Below are positions 6,512 to 13,539 of a DNA stretch of 13,605 nt, piece after piece. Positions within the stretch are counted from its first letter, which is position 1, and each line of letters starts with the position of its first letter. The translations under genes and the position numbers were made by a program. Under the pieces are notes generated by a model. That model had not been told where the DNA came from. It saw nothing but the letters and a program-made list of their open reading frames with translations, and made no database searches. This stretch comes from Janthinobacterium sp. (GTDB lineage: Bacteria; Pseudomonadota; Gammaproteobacteria; Burkholderiales; Burkholderiaceae_D), in the NCBI GenBank assembly GCA_003482555.1, contig DMYQ01000003.1, forward strand, positions 2,304-15,908. The letters are read 5' to 3'.

Positions 6512-7111
6512 TCACCAGACCCGATATACCTGTCCGGTCTGCGCCCCTTCCACGCTGCGGCTGTAGGCCAGGGCCACGCGGCTGGCCTTGACCGCCTCGA
6601 AACCATAAAAATACGGACCGTAGGCGTCCAGCGACTCTTCCAGCACGTTCGGGCTGACCACGTTGATGCGCAGGCCGCGCGGCAGTTCGATGGCGGCGCC
6701 GCGGGCGTAGCCTTCGACGGCGGCGTTGACCATGCTGGCGCTGGCGCCGAAGCGGATCGGCTGCTCGCCCACGATGCCGCTGGTGAGCGTGATCGAACCG
6801 CCGTCGCTGAGCCATTCCTGGGCCGCCTGCGCCACGTTCACCTGCCCCATCAGCTTGCTGTTCAAGCCGATCTGGAATTGCTCCGGCGTGATATCGGCCA
6901 GCGCACCGAAGTGCAGCTTGCCGGCCGCCACCACGACGGCGTCGACCTTGCCGGTCTGGGCGAACAGCGCCCGCACCTGGGCCAGGTCGCTCATGTCGGC
7001 CTGGAACTGGCCGCTGCCGCTGCCGACGGTGATGATTTCGTGGCGCTGCGCCAGATGCGCGGCGACGGCCTTGCCGATGGTGCCGCTGGCGCCGATGACG
7101 ATAATTTTCAT
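6512..7111 (-). CDS. Short-chain dehydrogenase/reductase, atypical active site
   Basis: This 199-residue protein is short for the family (classical about 250). The N-terminal cofactor loop GASGTIG (7-13) is clear, and AQRHEIITVG follows as the second strand. VVVAAGKLHFG (59-69) occupies the NNAG position. N84 (LNSK) and S111 (LTSG) match the catalytic asparagine and serine. The expected YxxxK about 13 residues after the serine is missing: the sequence there is SASMV (124-128), so both tyrosine and lysine are absent. The C-terminus has INVVSPNVLEES, the usual post-catalytic PG-loop region. It may be a cytoplasmic binding or sensor protein or use other residues; function is unknown. AAGGA lies six bases before the ATG. 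The gene is divergent from the LysR regulator, its likely controller. Confidence 0.88.
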   Translation of the reverse strand: MKIIVIGASGTIGKAVAAHLAQRHEIITVGSGSGQFQADMSDLAQVRALFAQTGKVDAVVVAAGKLHFGALADITPEQFQIGLNSKLMGQVNVAQAAQEWLSDGGSITLTSGIVGEQPIRFGASASMVNAAVEGYARGAAIELPRGLRINVVSPNVLEESLDAYGPYFYGFEAVKASRVALAYSRSVEGAQTGQVYRVW

Positions 7112-7150
7112 GCTAATCCTTGTCGAATGATGGTTGCGATGCGAGAAGCC

Positions 7151-7179
7151 AGTATCGCCCCCTCCATTAAAAGAATAAA
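7151..7179 (-). promoter_or_regulatory. Possible promoter of the SDR gene
   Basis: The minus strand has TTTATT (7174-7179), a 17-bp spacer and GATACT (7151-7156). Both boxes are weak, as expected if an activator such as the adjacent LysR protein is needed. Confidence 0.3.
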
Positions 7180-7180
7180 T
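7166..7180. promoter_or_regulatory. Possible LysR box (ATT-N9-AAT)
   Basis: This 15-bp AT-rich element fits the loose T-N11-A LysR consensus and overlaps the SDR -35 candidate in the divergent gap. The pattern is short and could occur by chance. Confidence 0.3.
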
Positions 7181-7188
7181 GAGCTAAT

Positions 7189-8136
7189 ATGAATAACTTT
7201 ACAAAGCAGGAGTTAGCAATCTTGGATAAGCTGCGCAGCATGGAAATCCTGGTGGCCGTCGTCGACGCCGGCAGTTTCACGGCGGCGGCGGAAGCTTTCG
7301 ACATTTCGCCCGTGATGGTGGGCAAGCACATCGCCTACCTGGAAGAGCGGCTGGGCGCGCGCCTGCTGGCGCGCACCACGCGGCGCCAGAGCCTGACCGA
7401 AATCGGCCGCCAATATTGCGAGCAGTGCCGGCTGATCCTGGCGCAGGTGGCGGCGGCCGAAAACGGCGCCGAAGCGATGCGCGCGCGCCCGCGCGGCACC
7501 TTGAAAATCACGGTGCCGGTCTCCTTCGGCAGCGAGTGGCTGGCGCCGGCCATGACCGACTACCTGACGCTGCACCGGGAAGTGAGTCTGGACTTGAACT
7601 TGAACGACCGCCTGCTCGACCTGGTCGACGAAGGCTACGATGCCGCCGTGCGCATAGGCGCGCTGGAAGACTCGCGCCTGGTGGCGCGCCCCTTGCGCCC
7701 GTACGGGGTGGCGATCTGCGCCTCGCCCGCCTACCTGGCGCGGCGCGGCACGCCGCGCACGCCGGCCGACCTGGATAGTCACGAATGCCTCGACTATATC
7801 CATTGGAACAAGCAGGTGCGCTGGCGCCTGAAGGGCGACGGCGCGACGCGCGCCGGCTGGAGCGGCCGCTTTCGCGCCAACAACGGGCAGGCGCTGCGCA
7901 TGGCGGCGCTGCAGGGCTTCGGGGTGGTGATGCAGGCCGAAATGCTGCTGGCACAGGATATCGCGGCCGGCCGCCTGGTGGCGCTGCTGGAAGATTATGT
8001 GCCGGCGCCGCGCGCCATGCACCTGCTGTACGCGCGCGAGCGCCAGGCGACCCCGAAGCTGAGCACCTTCGTCGACTTCACGCTGGAGCGCTTCGGGCCG
8101 GCGGCGCCGTGGCCGCCGCCGGCTTGCATTACTTGA
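7189..8136 (+). CDS. LysR-family transcriptional regulator
   Basis: This reads as 315 residues from the ATG at 7189. The winged helix-turn-helix lies at about 15-75 (MEILVAVVDAGSFTAAAEAFDISPVMVGKHI...LGARLLARTTRRQSLTEIG), followed by a linker helix and an effector domain starting at LKITVPVSFGSEWLAP (about 105). The effector part has the usual YDAAVRIGALEDSRLVARPL pattern of the CrgA/DsdC-like group. Family members are cytoplasmic tetrameric DNA-binding proteins that commonly control a divergent neighbour, here the SDR gene. A TTG at 7222 (reading DKLRSMEIL) is a serious alternative start, because AGGAG at 7208-7212 precedes it, while the ATG has only a weak site. The 3' end overlaps the convergent outer-membrane channel gene by eight bases, and the last residues (PWPPPACIT) are unconserved-looking. 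Confidence 0.9.
   Translation: MNNFTKQELAILDKLRSMEILVAVVDAGSFTAAAEAFDISPVMVGKHIAYLEERLGARLLARTTRRQSLTEIGRQYCEQCRLILAQVAAAENGAEAMRARPRGTLKITVPVSFGSEWLAPAMTDYLTLHREVSLDLNLNDRLLDLVDEGYDAAVRIGALEDSRLVARPLRPYGVAICASPAYLARRGTPRTPADLDSHECLDYIHWNKQVRWRLKGDGATRAGWSGRFRANNGQALRMAALQGFGVVMQAEMLLAQDIAAGRLVALLEDYVPAPRAMHLLYARERQATPKLSTFVDFTLERFGPAAPWPPPACIT
7208..7212 (+). promoter_or_regulatory. Shine-Dalgarno AGGAG suggesting a TTG start for the LysR gene
   Basis: AGGAG lies nine bases before TTG at 7222. That start would give a 304-residue protein beginning M-DKLRSMEIL, a common way for LysR proteins to start. The ATG at 7189 has no comparable site. Confidence 0.4.
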
Positions 8137-9607
8137 CCGTCGCCGGGGCCGCTTGCGTCAAGGCCGCCAGGCCCGGCTCCGGCCGCCAGCCGGCGCCCAG
8201 GGCGCGCGCCACCGCCACCGTCGCCAGCAGGCGCTGGGTGGCGATTTGCACGCCGGCGCGGTCGGCCGTCAGCGAACTGCGCTGGGCGTCGGTGACGTCC
8301 AGATAATTCGACACGCCGCGCTCGTAGCGGGCGCGCGCCACCAGGTAGGCGCGCGCCGCCGCCGCCTGCGACTGCAACTGGGCCTGGCCCTGCATCTGGC
8401 GCTGCTCGACGTCGGACAGGGCGTCCTCCACTTCGCGCAGGGCCGTCAACAGCTTGCCTTCATGGTTGGCCAGCGCCTCTTCATAACGGGCCTTCGACAG
8501 GGCCAGGTTGGCGCGGTTGCGCCCGCCATCGAAAATCGGCAGCGACAGGGCCAGCGGACCAAAGCTGAACTGGCGCGAACCGCCCTGCGCCAGGTCGCGC
8601 AGGTTTTCGGAGGCATAACCGAAGTTGCCGGTCAATTGCAGGGTCGGATAAAACGCCCCCTCGGCAACGCCCACCTGGGCATTGGCGGCGCGCAGCGCGG
8701 CGACGCTGCCGGCCAGGTCGGGACGCCGGGACAGCAGGCTGGCCGGCAAACCGACCGGGATGGCCGGCGGCTGCGGCAGCACGGCCGCCTGCGCCGCCAC
8801 GGCCACGCGCATGGCCGACGGCGCCACGCCGCTCAGGGTGGCCAGGCTGTGTTCAAGCAAATTGCGCTGACGCTGGACCTCGTGCAAATCCGCCTCGGCG
8901 TTGGCGCGCTCGACGCGCGCGCGCGCCAGGTCGAGCTCATTGGTCAGGCCGGCGTTGAAGCGCGCCTCGATCAATTGCTCCGATTCGCGCCGGCTGCCCA
9001 GGGCGCCGTTCAAGATCGCCATTTCCGCGTCCAGGCCGCGCAACTGCCAGTAATTGCTGGCCACCTGGGTCGACAGCATCAAGAGCACGCCGTCGCGGTC
9101 GGCCTGCGCCACCAGCGCCTGCGCGTCGGAAGCTTCGACCAGGCGCCGCACGCGGCCCAGCAAGTCGAGTTCGTAGGACATCGAGGCCCCGGCCGCATAG
9201 TTATTCCCGCTGATCGCCCGCCCGCCCAGGGCCAGGCCCTGCGAGGTGTTGGCCGAGGTGCGCGAATTCGACACCGACGCGCTCACGCCGAAGGTGGGCG
9301 ACTGGTTGGCGCGCGTGCCCTCCGTTTGCGCCTGCGCCTGCAGCAGGCGCTGGGCCGCCGCCTTGACGCTTGGATTGTCGCGCAGCGCGCCCTGTTCCAG
9401 GCCGTTCAGGGTGGCGTCGCCAAACACGCTCCACCATTGTTGCGGCAAGCGGGCATCAGCTTCGGCGGCGGCGCCCGGCGCCAGGTGGCGGTAGGCGGCG
9501 CCGTCCAGGTTTTTCGGCGCGCTGAAGTCGCTGCCGACGGTGGCGCAGGCGCTCATGGCCAGGGCCACGGATGCGGCCATCGTGATGCGGGTCAAAGCTG
9601 TCAACAT
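8129..9607 (-). CDS. NodT/OprM-type outer-membrane efflux lipoprotein
   Basis: The product has 492 residues from the ATG at 9607, which follows AGAGGTAA; a longer frame to 9730 is rejected because the signal peptide begins here. The signal ends in ALAMSAC-ATVG, a lipobox with cysteine 21. Two outer-membrane-efflux repeats follow: the first with WWSVFGDATLNGL (58-70), YELDLLGRVRR (145-155) and the helical hairpin to about 265; the second from LLSRRPDLAGSVAALRAANAQVGVAEGAFYP onwards. These build the trimeric TolC-like channel across outer membrane and periplasm. It is the last gene of the efflux operon, 49 bases after the pump gene with no terminator visible between them. The stop overlaps the LysR 3' end by eight bases; I see no terminator downstream. 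Confidence 0.93.
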   Translation of the reverse strand: MLTALTRITMAASVALAMSACATVGSDFSAPKNLDGAAYRHLAPGAAAEADARLPQQWWSVFGDATLNGLEQGALRDNPSVKAAAQRLLQAQAQTEGTRANQSPTFGVSASVSNSRTSANTSQGLALGGRAISGNNYAAGASMSYELDLLGRVRRLVEASDAQALVAQADRDGVLLMLSTQVASNYWQLRGLDAEMAILNGALGSRRESEQLIEARFNAGLTNELDLARARVERANAEADLHEVQRQRNLLEHSLATLSGVAPSAMRVAVAAQAAVLPQPPAIPVGLPASLLSRRPDLAGSVAALRAANAQVGVAEGAFYPTLQLTGNFGYASENLRDLAQGGSRQFSFGPLALSLPIFDGGRNRANLALSKARYEEALANHEGKLLTALREVEDALSDVEQRQMQGQAQLQSQAAAARAYLVARARYERGVSNYLDVTDAQRSSLTADRAGVQIATQRLLATVAVARALGAGWRPEPGLAALTQAAPATVK

Positions 9608-9656
9608 GATGATTACCTCTGAATTCGTATTGTTTGATTGGCGGGGCCATTTATAT

Positions 9657-11249
9657 TTAGTGCGCGCCCGCGCCGCCGCCGGATGGCGCTTTGACCTTGT
9701 CGGCAAACCAAAGTATGGCGATGCACGCAATGAGGATCAGACCGACGATCAGGAAGCCGTCGTTGTAAGCCATCACAAAGGCTTCGCGCCGCACCACGTT
9801 GTCGATCGCCGCCAGCGCCTGATTGCCGGCGCTGACCGGGTCGATGCCCTTGCCGATGAAGGACTGGGTCAGCTGGTCGATGCGCTCGCGGGTCGGGCCG
9901 GCATACATCGACACCGACTCGCCCAGCAGGGCCGAATGGAAATGCTCGCGGGTGCTGAGCGCCGTCGCCAGCAGGGCGATGCCGATCGAGCCGCCCAGAT
10001 TGCGCGTCATGTTGAACAGGCTGGAGGCGGACGCCATGTCGCGCGGCGCGATGCCCTGCATGGCGAAATTCGACAGGGTCAGCATGATGAAGGGCTGGCC
10101 CAGGGAACGCACGATCTGCGACACCAGCAACTGGTCGTAGCCGGTGCCGGCGTCCATGAAGGCGTTCATCAGGCAGGACGCGCCAAACAGGCCCAGGCCG
10201 ACCGAGCACAGGATGCGGTTGTCGACCTTCGACGACAGCGCCGCCGCGAACGGCATGATGAACAGCTGCGGCAAGCCGACCCACATGATGACTTCACCGA
10301 TCTGCATCGGCGAGTAAGCGGCGATCTGGCCCAGGAACAGCGGCAGCAGGAAGGAGGAGCCGTACAAGCCCATGCCGGTGACGGCCGAGAGCACGGTGGC
10401 GACCAGAAAATTGCGCTTGCCGTACAGGGCCAGGTTGACGAAGGGTTCGGCGCGCGTGGCGCTGGTGACGACCCAGCCCAGCAGGCCGACGATGGCCATG
10501 CCGGCAAAGGTGATGATGAAGCTGGAGTCGAACCAGTCCTTCGAATTGCCCTCTTCCAGGAAAATGGTCAGGCTGCCCAGGCCCATGGCCATCAAGCCGA
10601 TACCGAGCCAGTCGGCCTTCCACAACTGTTTGAGCTGCATCGCTTCGCGATCGAGGCCGTATATCATGCCGGCGATGAGCAGCGCGCCCGGCACCCAGTT
10701 GATGTAGAAAATCGAGGGCCAGCCGTACAACTCGCTCAAATAACCGCCGAAGGTGGGGCCCATGGCTGGCGCCAGGGTGGCGGTCAGGCCGAACAGGGCC
10801 ATGCCGCTGGAGCGCTTCGAGGGCGGCAGCTTGGTCATCACCAGGGTCATCGCCATGGGAATCAGGGCGCCGCCGGTGAAACCTTGCAGCATGCGGAAAA
10901 CGATCATGCTGGGCAAATTCCAGGCCGTGCCGCACAGGGTCGAAAACAGCAGGAACAGCGCGGTGGTGCCTATCATGTAAGCGCGCACGCCAAAGACGCG
11001 GCTGAGCAGCGCCGTCAGCGGGATGACGATGATTTCCGCCACCAGGTAAGCGGTCGAAATCCAGGAACCCTCTTCCTGCGTGGCCGAGAGCGTGCCGAGG
11101 ATGTCGCGCAGCGATGAATTGGTGATCTGGATGTCGAGCACGGCCATGAAGGCGCCCATCATGCCGGCCGCCACCGCGATCCAGGTGCGTGCGCTCACCT
11201 TTGCGCCCGCCAGCGGCGCGCCGGGCATCGTGTTTGTCGTACTCGTCAT
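9657..11249 (-). CDS. emrB: EmrB/QacA-type DHA2 drug:proton antiporter
   Basis: This 530-residue inner-membrane protein has the length and hydrophobic pattern of a 14-segment DHA2 carrier. Helix 1 has AVLDIQITNSSLRDI (36-50), with D39 matching the conserved acidic residue of this family. Helix 5 has the antiporter motif C (ATLAPAMGPTFGGYL, 157-171, with GPTFGG at 164-169). The ending is hydrophilic and glycine-rich. With the adaptor upstream and the channel downstream it should export toxic organic compounds directly across both membranes using proton influx; the substrate cannot be read from sequence. The ATG follows AGGACA only nine bases after the adaptor's TAG stop, and the ribosome site overlaps that stop, suggesting translational coupling. 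Confidence 0.93.
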   Translation of the reverse strand: MTSTTNTMPGAPLAGAKVSARTWIAVAAGMMGAFMAVLDIQITNSSLRDILGTLSATQEEGSWISTAYLVAEIIVIPLTALLSRVFGVRAYMIGTTALFLLFSTLCGTAWNLPSMIVFRMLQGFTGGALIPMAMTLVMTKLPPSKRSSGMALFGLTATLAPAMGPTFGGYLSELYGWPSIFYINWVPGALLIAGMIYGLDREAMQLKQLWKADWLGIGLMAMGLGSLTIFLEEGNSKDWFDSSFIITFAGMAIVGLLGWVVTSATRAEPFVNLALYGKRNFLVATVLSAVTGMGLYGSSFLLPLFLGQIAAYSPMQIGEVIMWVGLPQLFIMPFAAALSSKVDNRILCSVGLGLFGASCLMNAFMDAGTGYDQLLVSQIVRSLGQPFIMLTLSNFAMQGIAPRDMASASSLFNMTRNLGGSIGIALLATALSTREHFHSALLGESVSMYAGPTRERIDQLTQSFIGKGIDPVSAGNQALAAIDNVVRREAFVMAYNDGFLIVGLILIACIAILWFADKVKAPSGGGAGAH

Positions 11250-11258
11250 GGCCGTGTC

Positions 11259-12407
11259 CTAGCGCGCCGCGTTCTTGGCGGCGTCGGGCTGGTTGATTTC
11301 CACTTCGGCCAGGGCCGACATGCCGGGCACCAGACGGCCGCCCAGTGCCTTGATGTCTTCCGCCTTCAGCACGATCTTGACCGGCACCCGCTGCACGATC
11401 TTGGTGAAGTTGCCGGTCGCGTTATCGGCCGGCAGCAGCGCGAACTGGGCGCCCGAGGCTGGCGAGAAACTGTCGACCTTGCCCACCAGGACTTTGCCCG
11501 GCATGGCGTCGATGCTCACATTCACTTCCTGGCCGGCGCGCAAATCGGCTAACTGGGTTTCCTTGAAGTTGGCGGTGACCCAGACGTCGTCTTGCACGAT
11601 GGCCGTCAACTGCTGGCCCGGCTGCACCCGCATGCCGGTTTCGATGGTGCGCTTGCCGATGCGGCCGGCGACCGGCGCCAGGATGCGGTTATACGCCAAT
11701 TGTTGCTGCGCATCCTTCAACTGCACCCGCAAGACGCGCGCCTGGGCCTTCAGCACTTCGCGCGCGGCGCTGGCCGAGGCGATCTGCGCCTTGGCGGCGA
11801 CGGCGCTGTCGCGGCGCGCGGCCAGGTCGGCCACGGCCACCGAACGGCTGGCGTTGGCGGCGTCCACTTCCGCCTTCGAGACGGCTTTCATCTGGCTCGT
11901 ATACAACTGGCCGTAGCGGTCGGCGTCCTGCTTGGCGCGCAACAATTGCGCTTCCGACTGCGCCACTTGGGCGGCGGCGCCGCTGGCCTGGGCTTGCACT
12001 TGCGCGATCTGCGCCTCGGACTGCAAGACTTGCTGCTCGGCCGTGTCGATCTGGGCCTGGATTTGCTCGGCCTTCACGCGCTGATCGAAGGGGTCGAGTT
12101 CGGCGATGATGTCGCCCGCCTTGACCATCTGGTTGTCGTCCACCAGCACGCGGGTGACGACGCCGGCGATGCGGGCCGACACCGGATGCACGTGGCCGGA
12201 AACATAGGCGTTTTCCGTTTCGACATAGTAATGGCTGCGATACCACATGCGGCCACCGGCGCCCAGCGCCGCCAGGGCGATCAGCCCGGCAACGATGATC
12301 ACGCGCCGGTTCGGCGGGGTCGGCTCGGATGCGGCCGCTGCGGCCGGTGCGGCTGGGGCCGGCGGGACGGCGCTGAGCACCTTTTGTTCGGCTGGGTTGG
12401 TGGACAT
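11259..12407 (-). CDS. emrA: EmrA/HlyD-type membrane fusion protein (efflux adaptor)
   Basis: The protein has 382 residues from the ATG at 12407, which has TTGGAG eight bases upstream; a longer frame from 12485 would run through the promoter and is rejected. A proline/alanine-rich cytoplasmic tail (about 10-33) precedes one membrane anchor (RVIIVAGLIALAALGAGG, 35-52). Then comes YVETENAYVSGHVHPVSARIAGVV (61-84), the first lipoyl half and beta-barrel entry, and a long glutamine/alanine-rich coiled coil (about 112-235). The second half LAYNRILAPVAGRIG follows (238-251), then the barrel with SGAQFALLPADNATGNFTKI (318-337), a hallmark of the EmrA group. It bridges the pump and the outer-membrane channel in the periplasm. 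It is first in a three-gene operon, divergent from a TetR gene, with an operator-like site immediately ahead of its ribosome-binding site. Confidence 0.93.
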   Translation of the reverse strand: MSTNPAEQKVLSAVPPAPAAPAAAAASEPTPPNRRVIIVAGLIALAALGAGGRMWYRSHYYVETENAYVSGHVHPVSARIAGVVTRVLVDDNQMVKAGDIIAELDPFDQRVKAEQIQAQIDTAEQQVLQSEAQIAQVQAQASGAAAQVAQSEAQLLRAKQDADRYGQLYTSQMKAVSKAEVDAANASRSVAVADLAARRDSAVAAKAQIASASAAREVLKAQARVLRVQLKDAQQQLAYNRILAPVAGRIGKRTIETGMRVQPGQQLTAIVQDDVWVTANFKETQLADLRAGQEVNVSIDAMPGKVLVGKVDSFSPASGAQFALLPADNATGNFTKIVQRVPVKIVLKAEDIKALGGRLVPGMSALAEVEINQPDAAKNAAR

Positions 12408-12418
12408 GCGGTGCTCCA

Positions 12419-12442
12419 AAATGAAATGATGTGAGTGCATTA
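12419..12442. promoter_or_regulatory. Second operator-like site, degenerate copy (AAATGAAA-N8-GTGCATTA)
   Basis: The left arm AAATGAAA (12419-12426) is identical to that of the site at 12469. The spacer is also eight bases, and the right arm (12435-12442) keeps five of eight arm bases. Overall 17 of 24 positions match. It covers part of the -10 box and the expected transcription start of the efflux operon, so binding would block transcription. Confidence 0.6.
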
Positions 12443-12467
12443 TTAGACAAACACATCCCGAAGTCAA
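12439..12467 (-). promoter_or_regulatory. Sigma70 promoter of the emrAB-channel operon
   Basis: The minus strand has TTGACT (12462-12467), exactly 17 bp, then AATAAT (12439-12444), each five of six to consensus. The start would be near 12432, with a leader of about 25 bases. It lies between the two operator-like sites. Confidence 0.7.
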
Positions 12468-12468
12468 G

Positions 12469-12492
12469 AAATGAAACGATTGCATTTCATTT
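12469..12492. promoter_or_regulatory. Probable TetR operator, perfect palindrome AAATGAAA-N8-TTTCATTT
   Basis: Perfect 8-bp arms (12469-12476 and 12485-12492) flank an 8-base spacer, a typical size for a TetR-family dimer site. It begins one base beyond the -35 of the efflux promoter and overlaps the TetR gene's own -35 candidate, fitting autoregulation plus operon control. That the neighbouring TetR protein binds here is inference. Confidence 0.7.
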
Positions 12493-12508
12493 TAATTTGG
12501 ACTACAGT
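12480..12508 (+). promoter_or_regulatory. Possible promoter of the TetR gene
   Basis: TTGCAT (12480-12485), a 17-bp spacer and TACAGT (12503-12508) form a moderate sigma70 candidate. The -35 box lies inside the perfect operator palindrome. The leader would be about 14 bases. Confidence 0.4.
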
Positions 12509-12528
12509 GACGGCATCGCAAACCAAGA

Positions 12529-13242
12529 ATGCACAACACCATGGCACTTCCCGTTTCATTCGATATCGAGCCGGATCAGGCCGCAACGTCCGCCAACGAC
12601 GCCGACACTTCCGCGTGCAAGGGGGCGGGACGACCGCGCGCGGCCGACATGGAAGCGCGCCTGGACAATCTGCTGGAAACGGCGGGGCAATTATTTCTGA
12701 AAAACGGATACAGCAAGGTCAGCCTGGAGCTGATCGCCCGCCAGGCCCATGTGGCGGTGCGCACCATCTACGTCAAATTCGGCGGCAAGGCGGGCTTGTT
12801 CAACGCCGTCATCGTCAGCCACCGGGCCCGCTATTTCTCGACCATGGTGAATATGGAGACCGACACCCGCCCGCTCGAGGACATCCTCGGCGATTTCGCG
12901 CTGCGCTTCATGAGCCTGGTCTCGGTGCCGGCCGCAGCTTGCCTGCACCGCATGGTGATCGCCGAAGCGGAAAGCAATCCCGAGTTGGCGACCACCTTTT
13001 ACCAGGTGGGACCGGGCCAGACGCGCGACTTGCTGGTGCGCTTTTTCGCCCGGCCCGACATCGCGCCGCGCTTTCGCGCCGAGCTGCCGCACGAATTGCT
13101 GGCCACCCACCTGCTCAATTGCATCATGGGCGACCAGTTGTCGCGCTTGCTCTTCCCCGCGCGCACCGGGCCGAGCGAGGAAACCATCCGCAACAACGTC
13201 GCGCTGGGACTCGATTTGTTCTTCAAGGGCACGCTGCGTTAG
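12529..13242 (+). CDS. TetR-family (AefR-like) transcriptional repressor
   Basis: This 237-residue protein has an unusually long polar N-terminus of about 40 residues before the DNA-binding domain. The helix-turn-helix spans about 44-91 (LLETAGQLFLKNGYSKVSLELIARQAHVAVRTIYVKFGGKAGLF). The rest is helical, with MVIAEAESNPELATTFYQVGPGQTRDLL (142-169) typical of the AefR-like C-terminal ligand domain. These cytoplasmic dimers leave DNA when a small toxic ligand binds. The gene diverges from the tripartite efflux operon, and two candidate operators lie between them, so it is the likely repressor of the pump and of itself. The start is uncertain: the ATG at 12529 and one at 12541 both lack a good Shine-Dalgarno, which would suit low expression. 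Met-41 would give a more usual TetR length but would drop the GRPR stretch commonly seen just before the domain. Confidence 0.92.
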   Translation: MHNTMALPVSFDIEPDQAATSANDADTSACKGAGRPRAADMEARLDNLLETAGQLFLKNGYSKVSLELIARQAHVAVRTIYVKFGGKAGLFNAVIVSHRARYFSTMVNMETDTRPLEDILGDFALRFMSLVSVPAAACLHRMVIAEAESNPELATTFYQVGPGQTRDLLVRFFARPDIAPRFRAELPHELLATHLLNCIMGDQLSRLLFPARTGPSEETIRNNVALGLDLFFKGTLR

Positions 13243-13244
13243 CC

Positions 13245-13266
13245 TCTGTGTTCGCCAGCGCACAGA
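13245..13266 (+). terminator. Hairpin immediately after the TetR stop codon
   Basis: TCTGTG (13245-13250) pairs with CACAGA (13261-13266), and inner CGC/GCG can pair with a two-base bulge. It begins two bases after the TAG. No T run follows, so termination is uncertain. Confidence 0.3.
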
Positions 13267-13313
13267 TCGATGGCGCGTTCTGCCGCATCCTGTCCCTTGC
13301 AGAAAACGGACAT

Positions 13314-13328
13314 GCGCGCGTTGCGCGC
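13314..13328. other. GCGCGC-GTT-GCGCGC hairpin upstream of the small ORF
   Basis: A perfect 6-bp GC stem with a 3-base loop ends 28 bases before the ATG at 13357. It may be a structured leader or simply GC-rich sequence. Confidence 0.3.
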
Positions 13329-13356
13329 GACACCAACCATCAGACAAGAAGGCCCT

Positions 13357-13539
13357 ATGAGCATGACGAACCGATTGGAATGGAGCAGGCAAGTGGCCGT
13401 GCTCAATGAAACCGTCAAAAAATTCCTGGCCGACCCAAGCGCCCAGCAATTCGACGCCGCGATCCTGGAAATGCGCAGCTACGCCGACGCCGCCAAGGCG
13501 GGCGCCGTCGAAATCCCGCCCCGTTTCGTCGTCAACTGA
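13357..13539 (+). CDS. Small unrecognised protein (60 residues)
   Basis: I do not recognise this protein. The ATG at 13357 has AGAAGG six bases upstream; a second ATG two codons later is possible. The sequence begins MSMTNRLEWSRQVAVLNETV and is largely predicted helical (about 5-27 and 30-48), with a short EIPPRFVVN tail. It has no signal peptide, membrane segment or cysteine, and the charge is balanced, so it is likely a small cytoplasmic protein. Codon use (GC at third positions such as CTG, GCC, GTC) matches neighbouring genes, which together with the ribosome site supports real coding. It lies 114 bases after the TetR gene on the same strand and could be read through from it or have its own promoter, though none is clear. 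Confidence 0.65.
   Translation: MSMTNRLEWSRQVAVLNETVKKFLADPSAQQFDAAILEMRSYADAAKAGAVEIPPRFVVN

Noticed and set aside
4465..6591. 708-residue plus-strand open frame opposite the M49-like gene
   Set aside because: Low-information composition and no recognisable motif; the minus-strand frame has a signal peptide and a zinc site.
6388..6606. N-terminal extension of the M49-like protein
   Set aside because: It overlaps the SDR gene end, is arginine/proline-rich and would bury the signal peptide; the ATG at 6387 has its own ribosome site.
8153..9622. 489-residue plus-strand open frame opposite the channel gene
   Set aside because: Antisense composition artefact; the minus strand encodes a clear NodT-type channel.
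9608..9730. N-terminal extension of the outer-membrane channel
   Set aside because: It would overlap the emrB end and place the lipoprotein signal internally.
9540..11117. 525-residue plus-strand open frame opposite emrB
   Set aside because: Histidine/glutamine/arginine-rich shadow with no membrane or domain pattern, opposite a clear DHA2 carrier.
12408..12485. N-terminal extension of the EmrA adaptor
   Set aside because: It runs through the promoter and operator-like sites; TTGGAG precedes the ATG at 12407.
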